A stretch of 14,870 bases of DNA, taken from positions 1 to 14,870 of the forward strand of contig JAKCDE010000027.1 in NCBI GenBank assembly GCA_021838585.1, read 5' to 3'. Position 1 is the stretch's first letter; every line of letters starts with the position of its first letter. The translations under genes were made by a program, and so were the position numbers. The DNA comes from Nitrospirota bacterium (GTDB taxonomy: Bacteria; Nitrospirota_A; Leptospirillia; Leptospirillales; Leptospirillaceae). The notes beneath the pieces were generated by a model. It was not told the DNA's origin, ran no database searches, and saw only the letters and a program-made list of their open reading frames with translations. Shown one piece after another: positions 6,203-13,099 of this stretch.

Positions 6203-8033
6203 GGGCCCCTCCTTCTTTGGGTAACTCCGGAAGGGCCTTTCCCGAAAGGGCCTCCGTCAGTGATCGATTGACCAGCCGCTCCGCCAGGGGCTGGGTGAGG
6301 CGGTCGAGTGTCCGGATCTCGTCGCGGACCTTTTTCCCGTCGGTCCCTTCCATGGCGGATCGAAGGAGCTTCATCTGTGCAATGATGGCCGACCTCTCTT
6401 CCGTTCCCAGGATGTCATCACCGACCGTGCCGAGGGCCCGCTCGGTGGCTCCGAGAACCGTCTGGGCCTCCGTCCGGCTGTCGATCAGGAGCCGGAGGGC
6501 GAAGTCATCCTTGGCATGGGCAAAGGCCTCTTTGAGCAGCTCTCTGACATCGTCCTTGCCCAGTCCGTAAGACGGGTGGATCACCACATTGGCCCGCTGT
6601 CCCGTCGTCTGTTCCCGGGCGGTCACCTCGAGAATGCCGTTGGCATCGATCTGGAAGGTGACCTCGATCCGGGGGGCTCCGGCCGGAAGGGGCGGGATTC
6701 CCGAGAGGGTGAATCGTCCGAGGCTCCGGTTGTCTGCCGCCATCTCCCGCTCACCCTGGAGGACATGAATGTCCACATTGACCTGTCCGTCGACGTAGGT
6801 GGTGAAGAGCTCCTTGGCCTGGGCCGGAATGGTCGTGTTCCGCGGAATGAGGGTGCTCATCACCCCGCCGATCGTCTCAATCCCCAGGGAGAGGGGGGTG
6901 ACATCGAGAAGGAGGAGGTCCTTTCGTCGTCCGGAGAGGATGTCGGCCTGAACGGCCGCTCCCTCTGCCACCACAAGGTCGGGATCGACGGAATCATAGA
7001 GAGTCGCCCCGAAGTAGTCGCTCACCGCCTCCCGGAAACGAAGAAGACGGGTCGATCCTCCCACAAGGATGACGCCATCCACCGACTTGGGGTCGGTGCC
7101 GGAGTCTCTCATGGCTGCACGCACCGAGGAAAAGGCCCGTTCAACAAAGGGCTCCACCAAGGCATTGAGACGTTCCCGGGTCAGCGTCGTGGAGACGTTG
7201 AGAGAAGGAATGCTCACCGACACAGAGGTGTCCCGGGAAAGCGCAATCTTGGCCCGCTCGGCCTCTTTTCGGAGGGTGTCCCTCACCTCGGATCGAAGGG
7301 CCAGCTCCTTGAGGCCGGGGATCTCGGAAAACCAGGAGTCCATGATCGCCCGGTCGAAATCCTCTCCTCCCAGATGCGTGTCCCCGTTTGTCGCCCGCAC
7401 TTCGAAGATTCCCTTGCGGATCTCCAGGAGAGAAAAATCAAAGGTTCCTCCCCCCAGGTCGAAGATGGCAAAGAGACCGTCTTTTTTCTCGCCCAGGCCA
7501 TAAGCCAGGGCCGCGGCGGTGGGCTCGTTGATGATGCGGAGGACATTGAGGCCGGCCAGGGCACCGGCATCCTTGGTGGCCTGGCGCTGGCCGTCGTTAA
7601 AGTAGGCCGGGACCGTGATCACCGCCTCCGTCACTTCGCATCCCAAGGCCTCTTCCGCGCGAGAGCGGAGGTTGGCCAGGATCAGGGATCCGATCTCCGG
7701 AGGGGTGAGGAAGCGGTGGCGTGCCGGGTCAGGAATCGCCGGAGTTCCGTTCTTGTCGATGACCGGATAGGCCAGGTGAGCACGCTCGGCCGCCGTCTCC
7801 GCGAAGGATCGTCCCATCAGCCGCTTGGCCGCATAGACAACCGTCGTCTGGGGATCGTTGATCAGGTCCCGGGCGGTCCACCCCACACGGACGCCGTCAG
7901 GGGAAAGAGCCACCACGGAAGGGAGCAGGGGGCGTCCCTCCCGGTCACGGATCACTTCAATCGTTCCGTCTTCTTTTCGGTAGGCGACCAGGGAGTGGGT
8001 CGTTCCCAGGTCAATTCCAATCACATGTTTCAA
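6195..8033 (-). CDS. hscA: HscA, Hsp70-type chaperone for Fe-S assembly
   Basis: HscA is the specialised DnaK homologue that uses ATP to drive cluster transfer from IscU, together with HscB. The 612 residues begin with [11 protein letters not shown] (6-16) of the ATP-binding fold. They continue with [32 protein letters not shown] and [13 protein letters not shown], and the interdomain linker [12 protein letters not shown] near 375-390 is followed by the beta-sandwich substrate domain and helical lid. The start is a TTG at 8031-8033 that overlaps the hscB stop as TTGA and has GGAGG seven bases upstream. Length and gene order match HscA rather than general DnaK, and it lacks the long acidic C-terminal tail of DnaK. 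Its substrate motif LPPVK is present in the IscU of this operon. Confidence 0.97.
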   Translation of the reverse strand: MKHVIGIDLGTTHSLVAYRKEDGTIEVIRDREGRPLLPSVVALSPDGVRVGWTARDLINDPQTTVVYAAKRLMGRSFAETAAERAHLAYPVIDKNGTPAIPDPARHRFLTPPEIGSLILANLRSRAEEALGCEVTEAVITVPAYFNDGQRQATKDAGALAGLNVLRIINEPTAAALAYGLGEKKDGLFAIFDLGGGTFDFSLLEIRKGIFEVRATNGDTHLGGEDFDRAIMDSWFSEIPGLKELALRSEVRDTLRKEAERAKIALSRDTSVSVSIPSLNVSTTLTRERLNALVEPFVERAFSSVRAAMRDSGTDPKSVDGVILVGGSTRLLRFREAVSDYFGATLYDSVDPDLVVAEGAAVQADILSGRRKDLLLLDVTPLSLGIETIGGVMSTLIPRNTTIPAQAKELFTTYVDGQVNVDIHVLQGEREMAADNRSLGRFTLSGIPPLPAGAPRIEVTFQIDANGILEVTAREQTTGQRANVVIHPSYGLGKDDVRELLKEAFAHAKDDFALRLLIDSRTEAQTVLGATERALGTVGDDILGTEERSAIIAQMKLLRSAMEGTDGKKVRDEIRTLDRLTQPLAERLVNRSLTEALSGKALPELPKEGGAHA

Positions 8034-8719
8034 TGGGGGGCCTCCTTGATTTCGGCCAGGAGATTCTGTATATAGGCCCGTTTTTCAAGCCGTTCGGCCA
8101 GGTGGGTAATGTCGGAATCCGCGACGACCTTCTCTTCCGCCAGAGAGTCGATCCTGTCGAAGTCGGCGTAGATCTCCCGTTCCAGGGGATCGAGAACGGC
8201 TCTCACCCGTGATTCGGCCTCGGAATGGCGTCCCTGGGAGGTCAAAGACTGAGTCTCTTCCCGAAGGTCCATGATCTCCATCAGGACTTCCGGCGGAAGG
8301 GTTGTCTTCTTGGGACGCCCGTCTTCGCCGCGCTTCCTTGAAATGTAGTAACGCGCGCGCAAAAAGGGATCCCGAAGCGTCCGGAAGGCCAGGTTCACGA
8401 GGGAGGCATTGGCCAGGGAGATCTCCTGCTCCTTTTCGGTCTCGCCCACATGGTGATCGGGATGGAAGAGACGACTCTTTTCATGATAGGCGGAGATCAG
8501 AAGCCTTGGATCCAGGGCCAGCCTCTCCGGGATGTCGAGAATCCGGAAATAGTCGCGCGCCTCTCCGAAGGGTTGGACTCTGACGCAGGAAGGGCATACG
8601 TCGACATCCTCGATCGTTTTCTCGCAATTCCAGCAGACCGACCGCCCCGTATGATCCATTCTGTCGTGGTGCGGATGCAACGTGGGGGCACCGGATCGGG
8701 GTATCGCCGTATCAGCCAT
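8030..8719 (-). CDS. hscB: HscB J-domain co-chaperone with N-terminal tetracysteine domain
   Basis: HscB delivers IscU to HscA and stimulates its ATPase. This version has 229 residues, longer than the roughly 170 of E. coli HscB. Residues 29-45 hold CWNC and CPSC (Cys29, Cys32, Cys42, Cys45), a rubredoxin-like zinc knuckle known from eukaryotic HSC20. The J-domain follows at about 55-125 with [12 protein letters not shown] and the essential HPD at 86-88 in [10 protein letters not shown]-terminal helical IscU-binding domain occupies about 145-225. The ATG has GGAGG six bases before it. A second Met at 21 would keep all cysteines. It starts 66 bases after iscA and overlaps hscA by four bases. 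Confidence 0.95.
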   Translation of the reverse strand: MADTAIPRSGAPTLHPHHDRMDHTGRSVCWNCEKTIEDVDVCPSCVRVQPFGEARDYFRILDIPERLALDPRLLISAYHEKSRLFHPDHHVGETEKEQEISLANASLVNLAFRTLRDPFLRARYYISRKRGEDGRPKKTTLPPEVLMEIMDLREETQSLTSQGRHSEAESRVRAVLDPLEREIYADFDRIDSLAEEKVVADSDITHLAERLEKRAYIQNLLAEIKEAPH

Positions 8720-8785
8720 GTCAAACCTCCGGAAGTCAAACGGGAGAAGGCATGGTCCGCCCCCTCCCGTCCGGGTTTCTTTCTG

Positions 8786-9121
8786 TTAAGCCGAGAACGA
8801 GGAGCCGCAGCCACAGCTGTGGGCGGCGTTGGGATTCTCGAACTTGAAGCCGCCTCCCATCAGACCGCCTCCGACGAAGTCGAGGGTCGAACCGTCAAGG
8901 TAAACCTTGCTCTTGGGGTCGAGGACGATGCGAACGTTCCGGTTGGAATCGGCGTCAATGACTTCGTCGAATTCCCCGGGGGCCTCTTCGAGCTTGATGA
9001 GATAAGAAAGTCCCGAACAGCCTCCGCCTTCGATTCCCAGACGGAGAAAATGGGTTTCCTTGTTCTGGACCTTCTTGAGACGGGCCACTTCGTTGATGGC
9101 AGATTCTGTCAGCGTGATCAT
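8786..9121 (-). CDS. iscA: IscA-type A-type Fe-S carrier
   Basis: This 111-residue A-type carrier holds iron or Fe-S clusters and passes them to target proteins. The three invariant ligands are Cys35 in EGGGCSGLSY and Cys103 and Cys105 in HSCGCGSSF at the C-terminus. The central LDPKSKVYLDGSTLDFV matches the family. The N-terminus MITLTESAINEVARL is typical, and the ATG has GGAGG five bases upstream. It could equally be named ErpA on sequence alone, but its place between iscU and hscB supports IscA. All key residues are intact. Confidence 0.95.
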   Translation of the reverse strand: MITLTESAINEVARLKKVQNKETHFLRLGIEGGGCSGLSYLIKLEEAPGEFDEVIDADSNRNVRIVLDPKSKVYLDGSTLDFVGGGLMGGGFKFENPNAAHSCGCGSSFSA

Positions 9122-9158
9122 CGCTTCCTCCTTGGATCGTGCGTTGATGGTCTTGGGG

Positions 9159-9545
9159 TCAGGCCTTCTGCCGCTTCTTCTGGTAGTCCTCGATCGCTCC
9201 TTTGATGGCGTCTTCTGCCAGGACGGAGCAATGAAGTTTGACCGGGGGAAGATTCAGCTCTTTGGCAATTTCCGTGTTTTTGATCTTGAGGGCGTCATCA
9301 AGCGTCTTGCCCTTCACCCATTCCGTGGCGAGAGAGCTTGAGGCGATGGCCGAACCGCACCCGAATGTCTTGAACCGGGCCTCTTCAATGATCCCGTCAT
9401 CGCTGATTTTCAGCTGAAGCTTCATGACGTCGCCGCACTCCGGGGCACCGACGATGCCTGTTCCCACATTGTCTTCCGCCTTGTCGAATGACCCCACATT
9501 CCGGGGATTGTTGTAATGATCGATCACCTTGTCGCTGTATGCCAT
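9159..9545 (-). CDS. iscU: IscU Fe-S cluster assembly scaffold
   Basis: IscU is the scaffold on which [2Fe-2S] clusters form before HscAB-assisted transfer. In 128 residues the family ligands are all present: Cys37 and Asp39 in GAPECGDVMKL, Cys63 in TFGCGSAIASS, and His105-Cys106 in VKLHCSVLAEDAI. The HscA recognition motif LPPVK lies at 99-103. The N-terminal MAYSDKVIDHYNNPRNVG is canonical. The ATG is preceded by GGAGA. The protein appears fully functional, which contrasts with the degenerate IscS encoded just upstream. An 80-base gap with a GC hairpin separates the two genes. Confidence 0.97.
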   Translation of the reverse strand: MAYSDKVIDHYNNPRNVGSFDKAEDNVGTGIVGAPECGDVMKLQLKISDDGIIEEARFKTFGCGSAIASSSLATEWVKGKTLDDALKIKNTEIAKELNLPPVKLHCSVLAEDAIKGAIEDYQKKRQKA

Positions 9546-9578
9546 GATATTCTCCGTCTTTTCTTGGGTCCATCCATT

Positions 9579-9594
9579 CCGGGCAAAGGCCCGG
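9579..9594 (-). other. GC-rich hairpin between iscS and iscU
   Basis: CCGGGC (9579-9584) and GCCCGG (9589-9594) form a perfect six-base stem with a four-base loop in the iscS-iscU gap. No T-run follows on the minus strand, so it is not a standard terminator. It could stabilise or mark a processing point in the operon mRNA. Confidence 0.4.
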
Positions 9595-9625
9595 GCCTAT
9601 CCCTCTTCGTGTTTTCTTCCCTCTC

Positions 9626-10834
9626 TCAGTGGGGGCTCCACTGGACGCTCTTCAGGTCAATGCCTTCCTTGGCCATTTCGTAAAGGGGTGACATTTCCCG
9701 AAGCTTCTCAACAGCCTGCTTGACTCGTCCGATCACGGCCTCGATCTCCTCCATCGTATTGAAGCGGCCCACCGAAAAGCGGATCGATGAGTGGGCGAGG
9801 TCAGTTCCGACGCCCAGGGCCTTCAGGATATAGGAGGGTTCAAGCGTGGCCGAGGTGCAGGCGGACCCGGAGGAGAGGGCAATTCCCCGAAGTCCCATGA
9901 GCAAGGCCTCCCCCTCTACAAAGGAGAAGGAAAGATTGCTGACCGCGGGGCTTCTCTGTTCCCGATCCCCATTGATCTCGACGTAGTCCATGGCCTCGAG
10001 GATCCCTGACTCAAGACGGTCGCGCAGGGCCTTTCGGTGAGCGGCCTCGCCGGCAAGATTCTCGCGGATGATGCGGGCCGCGGCTCCGAATCCCACGATG
10101 CCGGAGGTGTTCAGGGTTCCCGAACGGAATCCCCGTTCGAGGCCGCCTCCCTCAATCTGGGGGGCGAGCCGGACCCGGGGTTTCCGGCGGACATAGAGCG
10201 CTCCCACTCCCTTGGGCCCATGCATGAGGTGGGCATTGAGGGAGAGAAGGTCCACGTTCATCTCGGCGACATCAAGCTTCATGACTCCGGCGGCATAGGC
10301 CGCATTCGTATGGAAGAGCACGCCCTTTTCCCGGGTGATGGCCCCGATCTTAGCGATCGGCTGGATGGTTCCGATCTCATGGTTGACCGTCATGACCGAG
10401 ACAAGAATGGTATCGGGTCGAATGGCGGCCCTCACGGCTTCGGGGTCGACGATCCCCCCCCGGTCGACCGGCAGGACGGTCACGGTAAACCCCTGAGTCT
10501 CCAGGGTCCGGATGGGGTCGAGGACCGATCGTCCCTCGGTCTCCACGGTCACGATATGGGAGCCCTTCTCCCGGTACATCGCTGCCACGCCCTTGATGGC
10601 CAGATTGTCCGATTCGGTCATTCCGGAGGTGAAGATGATCTCCTTCGAGTCGGCTCCAATGAGAGCGGCCACCTCTTCCCGGGCTTTTTCCGTCAGCTCT
10701 TCCGCCTGCCATCCGAAGGCATGGTTGCGGGAGCCGGGGTTGCCGTAGACGGTGGTGAAGGTGGGAAGCATCGCCTCGACCACGCGGGGATCAACCCTTG
10801 TGGTGGAGTGGTTGTCCAAATAGACCGGATCCAT
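9626..10834 (-). CDS. iscS: IscS homologue lacking the PLP lysine and other cofactor contacts
   Basis: The 402-residue protein follows group-I IscS from end to end. It starts MDPVYLDNHSTTRVDPRV, has TSGMTESDNLAIKG at 69-82, the sulfur-carrying Cys326 in LSSGSACTSATLEPSY, the substrate Arg352 in HSSIRFSVGRF, and the C-terminal IscU-docking region SPLYEMAKEGIDLKSVQW. The PLP site is erased. The Schiff-base lysine (E. coli Lys206, in SGHK) is Leu203 in LNAHLMHGPKG; His104 is Gly101 (TEGRSV); Asn155 is His152 (VNHEIG); Asp180 and Gln183 are Asn177 and Tyr180 (FHTNAAYAAG); Ser203 is Asn200. Codons read directly on the minus strand confirm these residues. Family knowledge says Lys206 is essential for desulfurase activity, so this protein should not release sulfur from cysteine by the normal route. 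The ATG has AGGAG six bases upstream and overlaps the iscR 3' end by 44 bases. Confidence 0.93.
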   Translation of the reverse strand: MDPVYLDNHSTTRVDPRVVEAMLPTFTTVYGNPGSRNHAFGWQAEELTEKAREEVAALIGADSKEIIFTSGMTESDNLAIKGVAAMYREKGSHIVTVETEGRSVLDPIRTLETQGFTVTVLPVDRGGIVDPEAVRAAIRPDTILVSVMTVNHEIGTIQPIAKIGAITREKGVLFHTNAAYAAGVMKLDVAEMNVDLLSLNAHLMHGPKGVGALYVRRKPRVRLAPQIEGGGLERGFRSGTLNTSGIVGFGAAARIIRENLAGEAAHRKALRDRLESGILEAMDYVEINGDREQRSPAVSNLSFSFVEGEALLMGLRGIALSSGSACTSATLEPSYILKALGVGTDLAHSSIRFSVGRFNTMEEIEAVIGRVKQAVEKLREMSPLYEMAKEGIDLKSVQWSPH

Positions 10835-11264
10835 CTGTGACTCCTTTCATGACGGAAGGTTCCTGTCCCAGCTCGCGGATCGAGAGGGCTTCGAGAAACC
10901 AGAGAATGTTGTTTTGCAGTCGCTCCAGGGGAGAGCGGATGTCGCACTGGTCTCTCTGTTGGCAATCCTTGTCGGAACCGTCGGAGCAACTGACAATCCC
11001 GACGGGACCTTCAACGGCGGTGAGGACCTTGAGGACGGAGATCTTCTCCGCCGGAATCTTCAGGGAGTACCCCCCCTTGGGGGCGTTGTGGCTTTGTATG
11101 AGTCCGGCTTTCGAAAGTTTCTGCATGACCTTGGCCAGGATTTCCGGGGGGATTCGATAAACCCCGGCGATCTCCCGAACATTGGAGGTCTCGCCCTCCC
11201 GGGCCTGGGCCATGAGGTTCAGGGCCAGAAGTGCATAATCGACTTTTTTTGTCAGCTTGAGCAT
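10791..11264 (-). CDS. iscR: IscR, Rrf2-family Fe-S sensing transcriptional regulator
   Basis: IscR senses the cell's Fe-S status by carrying a [2Fe-2S] cluster and represses the isc operon when clusters are plentiful. The 157-residue protein starts MLKLTKKVDYALLALNLMAQ and has the winged helix at about 25-70, with the wing in APKGGYSL. The three cluster cysteines are Cys93, Cys101 and Cys107 in a C-x7-C-x5-C pattern (SCSDGSDKDCQQRDQC), spaced differently from E. coli IscR (C-x5-C-x5-C), and an Asp follows the last Cys. It is the first gene after the promoter and palindrome at 11288-11339. The last 14 or so codons overlap the iscS start in another frame. It could regulate other genes too; assignment to IscR rather than another Rrf2 protein rests on the cysteines and operon position. 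Confidence 0.93.
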   Translation of the reverse strand: MLKLTKKVDYALLALNLMAQAREGETSNVREIAGVYRIPPEILAKVMQKLSKAGLIQSHNAPKGGYSLKIPAEKISVLKVLTAVEGPVGIVSCSDGSDKDCQQRDQCDIRSPLERLQNNILWFLEALSIRELGQEPSVMKGVTDGSGLFGQPLHHKG

Positions 11265-11287
11265 CGGATTCTCCGACTTGTTTTATC

Positions 11288-11306
11288 GCAGACCATTTTG
11301 GTCTGC
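11288..11306. promoter_or_regulatory. Perfect 19-bp palindrome, likely IscR operator
   Basis: GCAGACCA and TGGTCTGC form eight-base perfect arms around a three-base AAA/TTT centre. The site begins four bases downstream of the -10 element, covering the expected transcription start of iscR, and lies 23 bases before its start codon. A symmetric site of this size at this place suits a dimeric Rrf2 regulator. The sequence differs from the E. coli type 1 IscR consensus, so the match to this regulator is inferred from position. Confidence 0.8.
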
Positions 11307-11310
11307 AATC

Positions 11311-11339
11311 AGTCTATCAAGGGGATCGCCCTCTGTCAA
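11311..11339 (-). promoter_or_regulatory. Sigma70-type promoter of the isc operon
   Basis: On the minus strand the -35 element TTGACA (11334-11339) is a full consensus match. A 17-base spacer separates it from TAGACT (11311-11316), which matches four of six -10 positions. The start point would fall near 11304, inside the palindrome. Repression by a protein bound to the palindrome would therefore block transcription start directly. Confidence 0.8.
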
Positions 11340-11498
11340 GGGAGGGACGAGAAAAACTCTGATGGCAAATCGCTAGTCAAGGCGGAGCGTTATCCCGGAA
11401 GGAGGTGTTGGTCACGGGGGCAAAGTATCCCGGAGCGAGATGAGTGGGGAGGGAGGGCGTCACGGGGCGCGAGAAGAACGGAGGACGGTCGGGGGATC

Positions 11499-12509
11499 TC
11501 AGGGGTGAGAAGGTCCGGGGGGACTTGTGGGGAGGGGGGATGCCTCCCCCCAGAAGGCCTCAAAGTTCTTTTGCCAGGACCGGATCTCTCCCATGGCGAG
11601 AATGTTGGCCACCATCCTCATCTGATGGCCACCGGAAGGGGTGAAGGAGCCCCATCCTCCCGATCCGTGGAGGAAGATCCGCCGGTCGATGAGGGCCTGG
11701 GGACGGAGAAAGGAGGGAAGAGGTTCGGGCAGAATCCTGACGGGAATGTGATCGGCGTGAAGAGTGTCGAGCGTCTTGGCATAACGGTCTGCTGCGGCAC
11801 GGGAGACGAGAATCCGGAGATGAATCCCATTCTTCCGGGCGATGTGCAGGGCATTTTCAAGACGGTAGGGTTTGGGGAGGCCAAAAAGGATCAGATCGAC
11901 CTGGACCCGGGCCCCGGTGATCTTGTCCGCGAGAAAGGCCCGGGCGAAAGGTCCCCGTCCGATGATCCGATGTCCCTGGGACCCCATGCCGATCCCCACG
12001 CCGAGAATCGTTCCGACGAGAGTGACGATCAGGAGGGCATGACGATCAAAGGGACTATGGATATAGGTCGTTCGGCGGGACGGGGGAGGGGGAACCTCCA
12101 GGGCCGTGACTCCCAGGTAGAGGAGAAAGACGAAAAGAACCCCGGCCGGATATCCAAGAATGGCCCAGTCGGTAAAGGAAAAGGTGGCATAGGCCCAGAA
12201 GATCCCCATGAGGCCGGCCGGAACAAGAAAGGCAAGGGCTGTCCGGAGGGAGTCTTTGGGGGGGGCTCCGGTCCAGCGTCGAAGGACGGCCAGGTGAAGC
12301 AGGCTGAATGTCAGGAAGAGCCCCATCCCGAATCCGAGATACTGCAATCCTGTCATGAGGTCGGACATGATGCCCCCGACCACTCCCATGAACAGGGCCA
12401 CCATGCCGAAGATCTGTCCGGACGTCATCCCCATCAGGGCCGTGGCAAATTTCTCGTTTCGGTCTTCGACCTCCGGGTCGATGATGTTCAGGGAGTCGTT
12501 CTCGTTCAT
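11499..12509 (-). CDS. Membrane protein with degenerate phospholipase-D-like C-terminal domain
   Basis: The 336-residue protein has an acidic N-terminus, then about five hydrophobic segments (about 30-50, 54-75, 87-106, 112-133 and 155-175). The soluble C-terminal part from about residue 190 follows the layout of a single phospholipase-D-like half: a strand-helix-strand unit (ARVQVDLILFGL, then ALHIARKNGIHLRILVSR) and a later RPQALIDRRIFLHGSGGWG. In active PLD enzymes the equivalent segment is HxK-x4-D followed by GS. Here H and K appear to be replaced by Arg and Gln, so catalysis is unlikely. The assignment is a pattern match by eye and moderately sure. The start overlaps the preceding gene as ATGA. 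The C-terminus is proline-rich. It is the last gene of a three-gene membrane unit, with 234 bases before iscR. Confidence 0.7.
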   Translation of the reverse strand: MNENDSLNIIDPEVEDRNEKFATALMGMTSGQIFGMVALFMGVVGGIMSDLMTGLQYLGFGMGLFLTFSLLHLAVLRRWTGAPPKDSLRTALAFLVPAGLMGIFWAYATFSFTDWAILGYPAGVLFVFLLYLGVTALEVPPPPSRRTTYIHSPFDRHALLIVTLVGTILGVGIGMGSQGHRIIGRGPFARAFLADKITGARVQVDLILFGLPKPYRLENALHIARKNGIHLRILVSRAAADRYAKTLDTLHADHIPVRILPEPLPSFLRPQALIDRRIFLHGSGGWGSFTPSGGHQMRMVANILAMGEIRSWQKNFEAFWGEASPLPTSPPGPSHP

Positions 12510-13099
12510 GGTCGGGGGGATCCTTGTGGGGAAGCGGGAGGGTGACGGTCAGGGGCCAGCCCTGTCAGGGAGACGGGAATCATATGGTATTGGCCACTGT
12601 AGCGCTCCCCCATGAAAAGGGAGAGGGTGACCGGAAAGGATGCGGGGACTCCCGGAAAGGTGATCAGGGTGCGGAAGGTCTCCCCGCCGGAGAAGTGCCG
12701 GTCCGCAGGAAATTCGACCTTCCCCAGAAGGAGGCCCCCGTCCTTATCCACCAGGGCCGGGGGCTCATAGGCTCCGACCTGGTAGAAGGCGTATTTCTTG
12801 TGGCGATGAAAGTGGATGGAGATCATCACGGAGGTGTTCCCTCCCGCCACTCCGATCCGTTCTGCCCGGATGCCGATGATGCCATTGTCCGAGTCGGGAG
12901 TGAAAACGTCCGAGTAGGCCATGGGAGCCTGTGTGGCATTTTGGGGGCCCGGGGCGATGTCCGGAGGCGGCGTCTGGCGCTTTGCGATTCCTCGGAAAAG
13001 GTCAGAGACAAAGAGCCCTCCGGCGAGCCCCACAACGATCATCAGTCCGATGGGAGAGAGAATGAGGCGGGCCAGGGGAGAGCCTGTGATTTTTTTCAT
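12506..13099 (-). CDS. Membrane-anchored extracytoplasmic protein, unknown
   Basis: The 197-residue protein has one N-terminal hydrophobic helix (about residues 13-32, ILSPIGLMIVVGLAGGLFV) after a positive MKKITGSPLAR start, so most of it should lie outside the membrane. A proline-rich spacer (about 43-58) leads to a domain with alternating beta-type residues from about 75 to 180, which looks like an immunoglobulin-type or other beta-sandwich fold. A histidine-rich stretch SIHFHRHKKYAF is near residue 95. No lipobox cysteine is present; the protein in fact seems to contain no cysteine. Both ends overlap neighbours as ATGA, so it is translated together with the CNNM-type protein and the PLD-like protein. 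Family not recognised. Confidence 0.75.
   Translation of the reverse strand: MKKITGSPLARLILSPIGLMIVVGLAGGLFVSDLFRGIAKRQTPPPDIAPGPQNATQAPMAYSDVFTPDSDNGIIGIRAERIGVAGGNTSVMISIHFHRHKKYAFYQVGAYEPPALVDKDGGLLLGKVEFPADRHFSGGETFRTLITFPGVPASFPVTLSLFMGERYSGQYHMIPVSLTGLAPDRHPPASPQGSPRP

Noticed and set aside
6516..8075. Plus-strand open frame of 519 codons opposite hscA
   Set aside because: It is the antisense of the highly conserved hscA and shows no family motif or ribosome site.
9626..10834. Possibility that the altered IscS is a frameshift or pseudogene
   Set aside because: The frame is intact over 402 codons, conserved regions outside the PLP site are well kept, and the changes are separate in-frame substitutions.
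9626..10834. Possibility that the protein is SufS, NifS or another class V aminotransferase with a different lysine position
   Set aside because: The Cys loop, the GPKG segment and the C-terminal tail align with group-I IscS without gaps near the lysine site. The nearby Lys208 belongs to the normal GPKG motif and is not the Schiff-base residue.
11391..11434. Nine-base direct repeat TATCCCGGA at 11391 and 11426
   Set aside because: Only two short copies in GC-rich intergenic sequence, with no link to a promoter or gene; could be chance.
11534..11551. GC hairpin GGGGGGA / TCCCCCC considered as a terminator of the membrane unit
   Set aside because: It lies inside the 3' coding part of the PLD-like gene and has no T-run on the minus strand.
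10914..12545. Long plus-strand open frame of 543 codons opposite iscR and the PLD-like gene
   Set aside because: Its product is Gly, Asp, Glu and Arg rich with no domain, and it crosses the isc promoter and two well-supported minus-strand genes. It is a GC-driven antisense frame.
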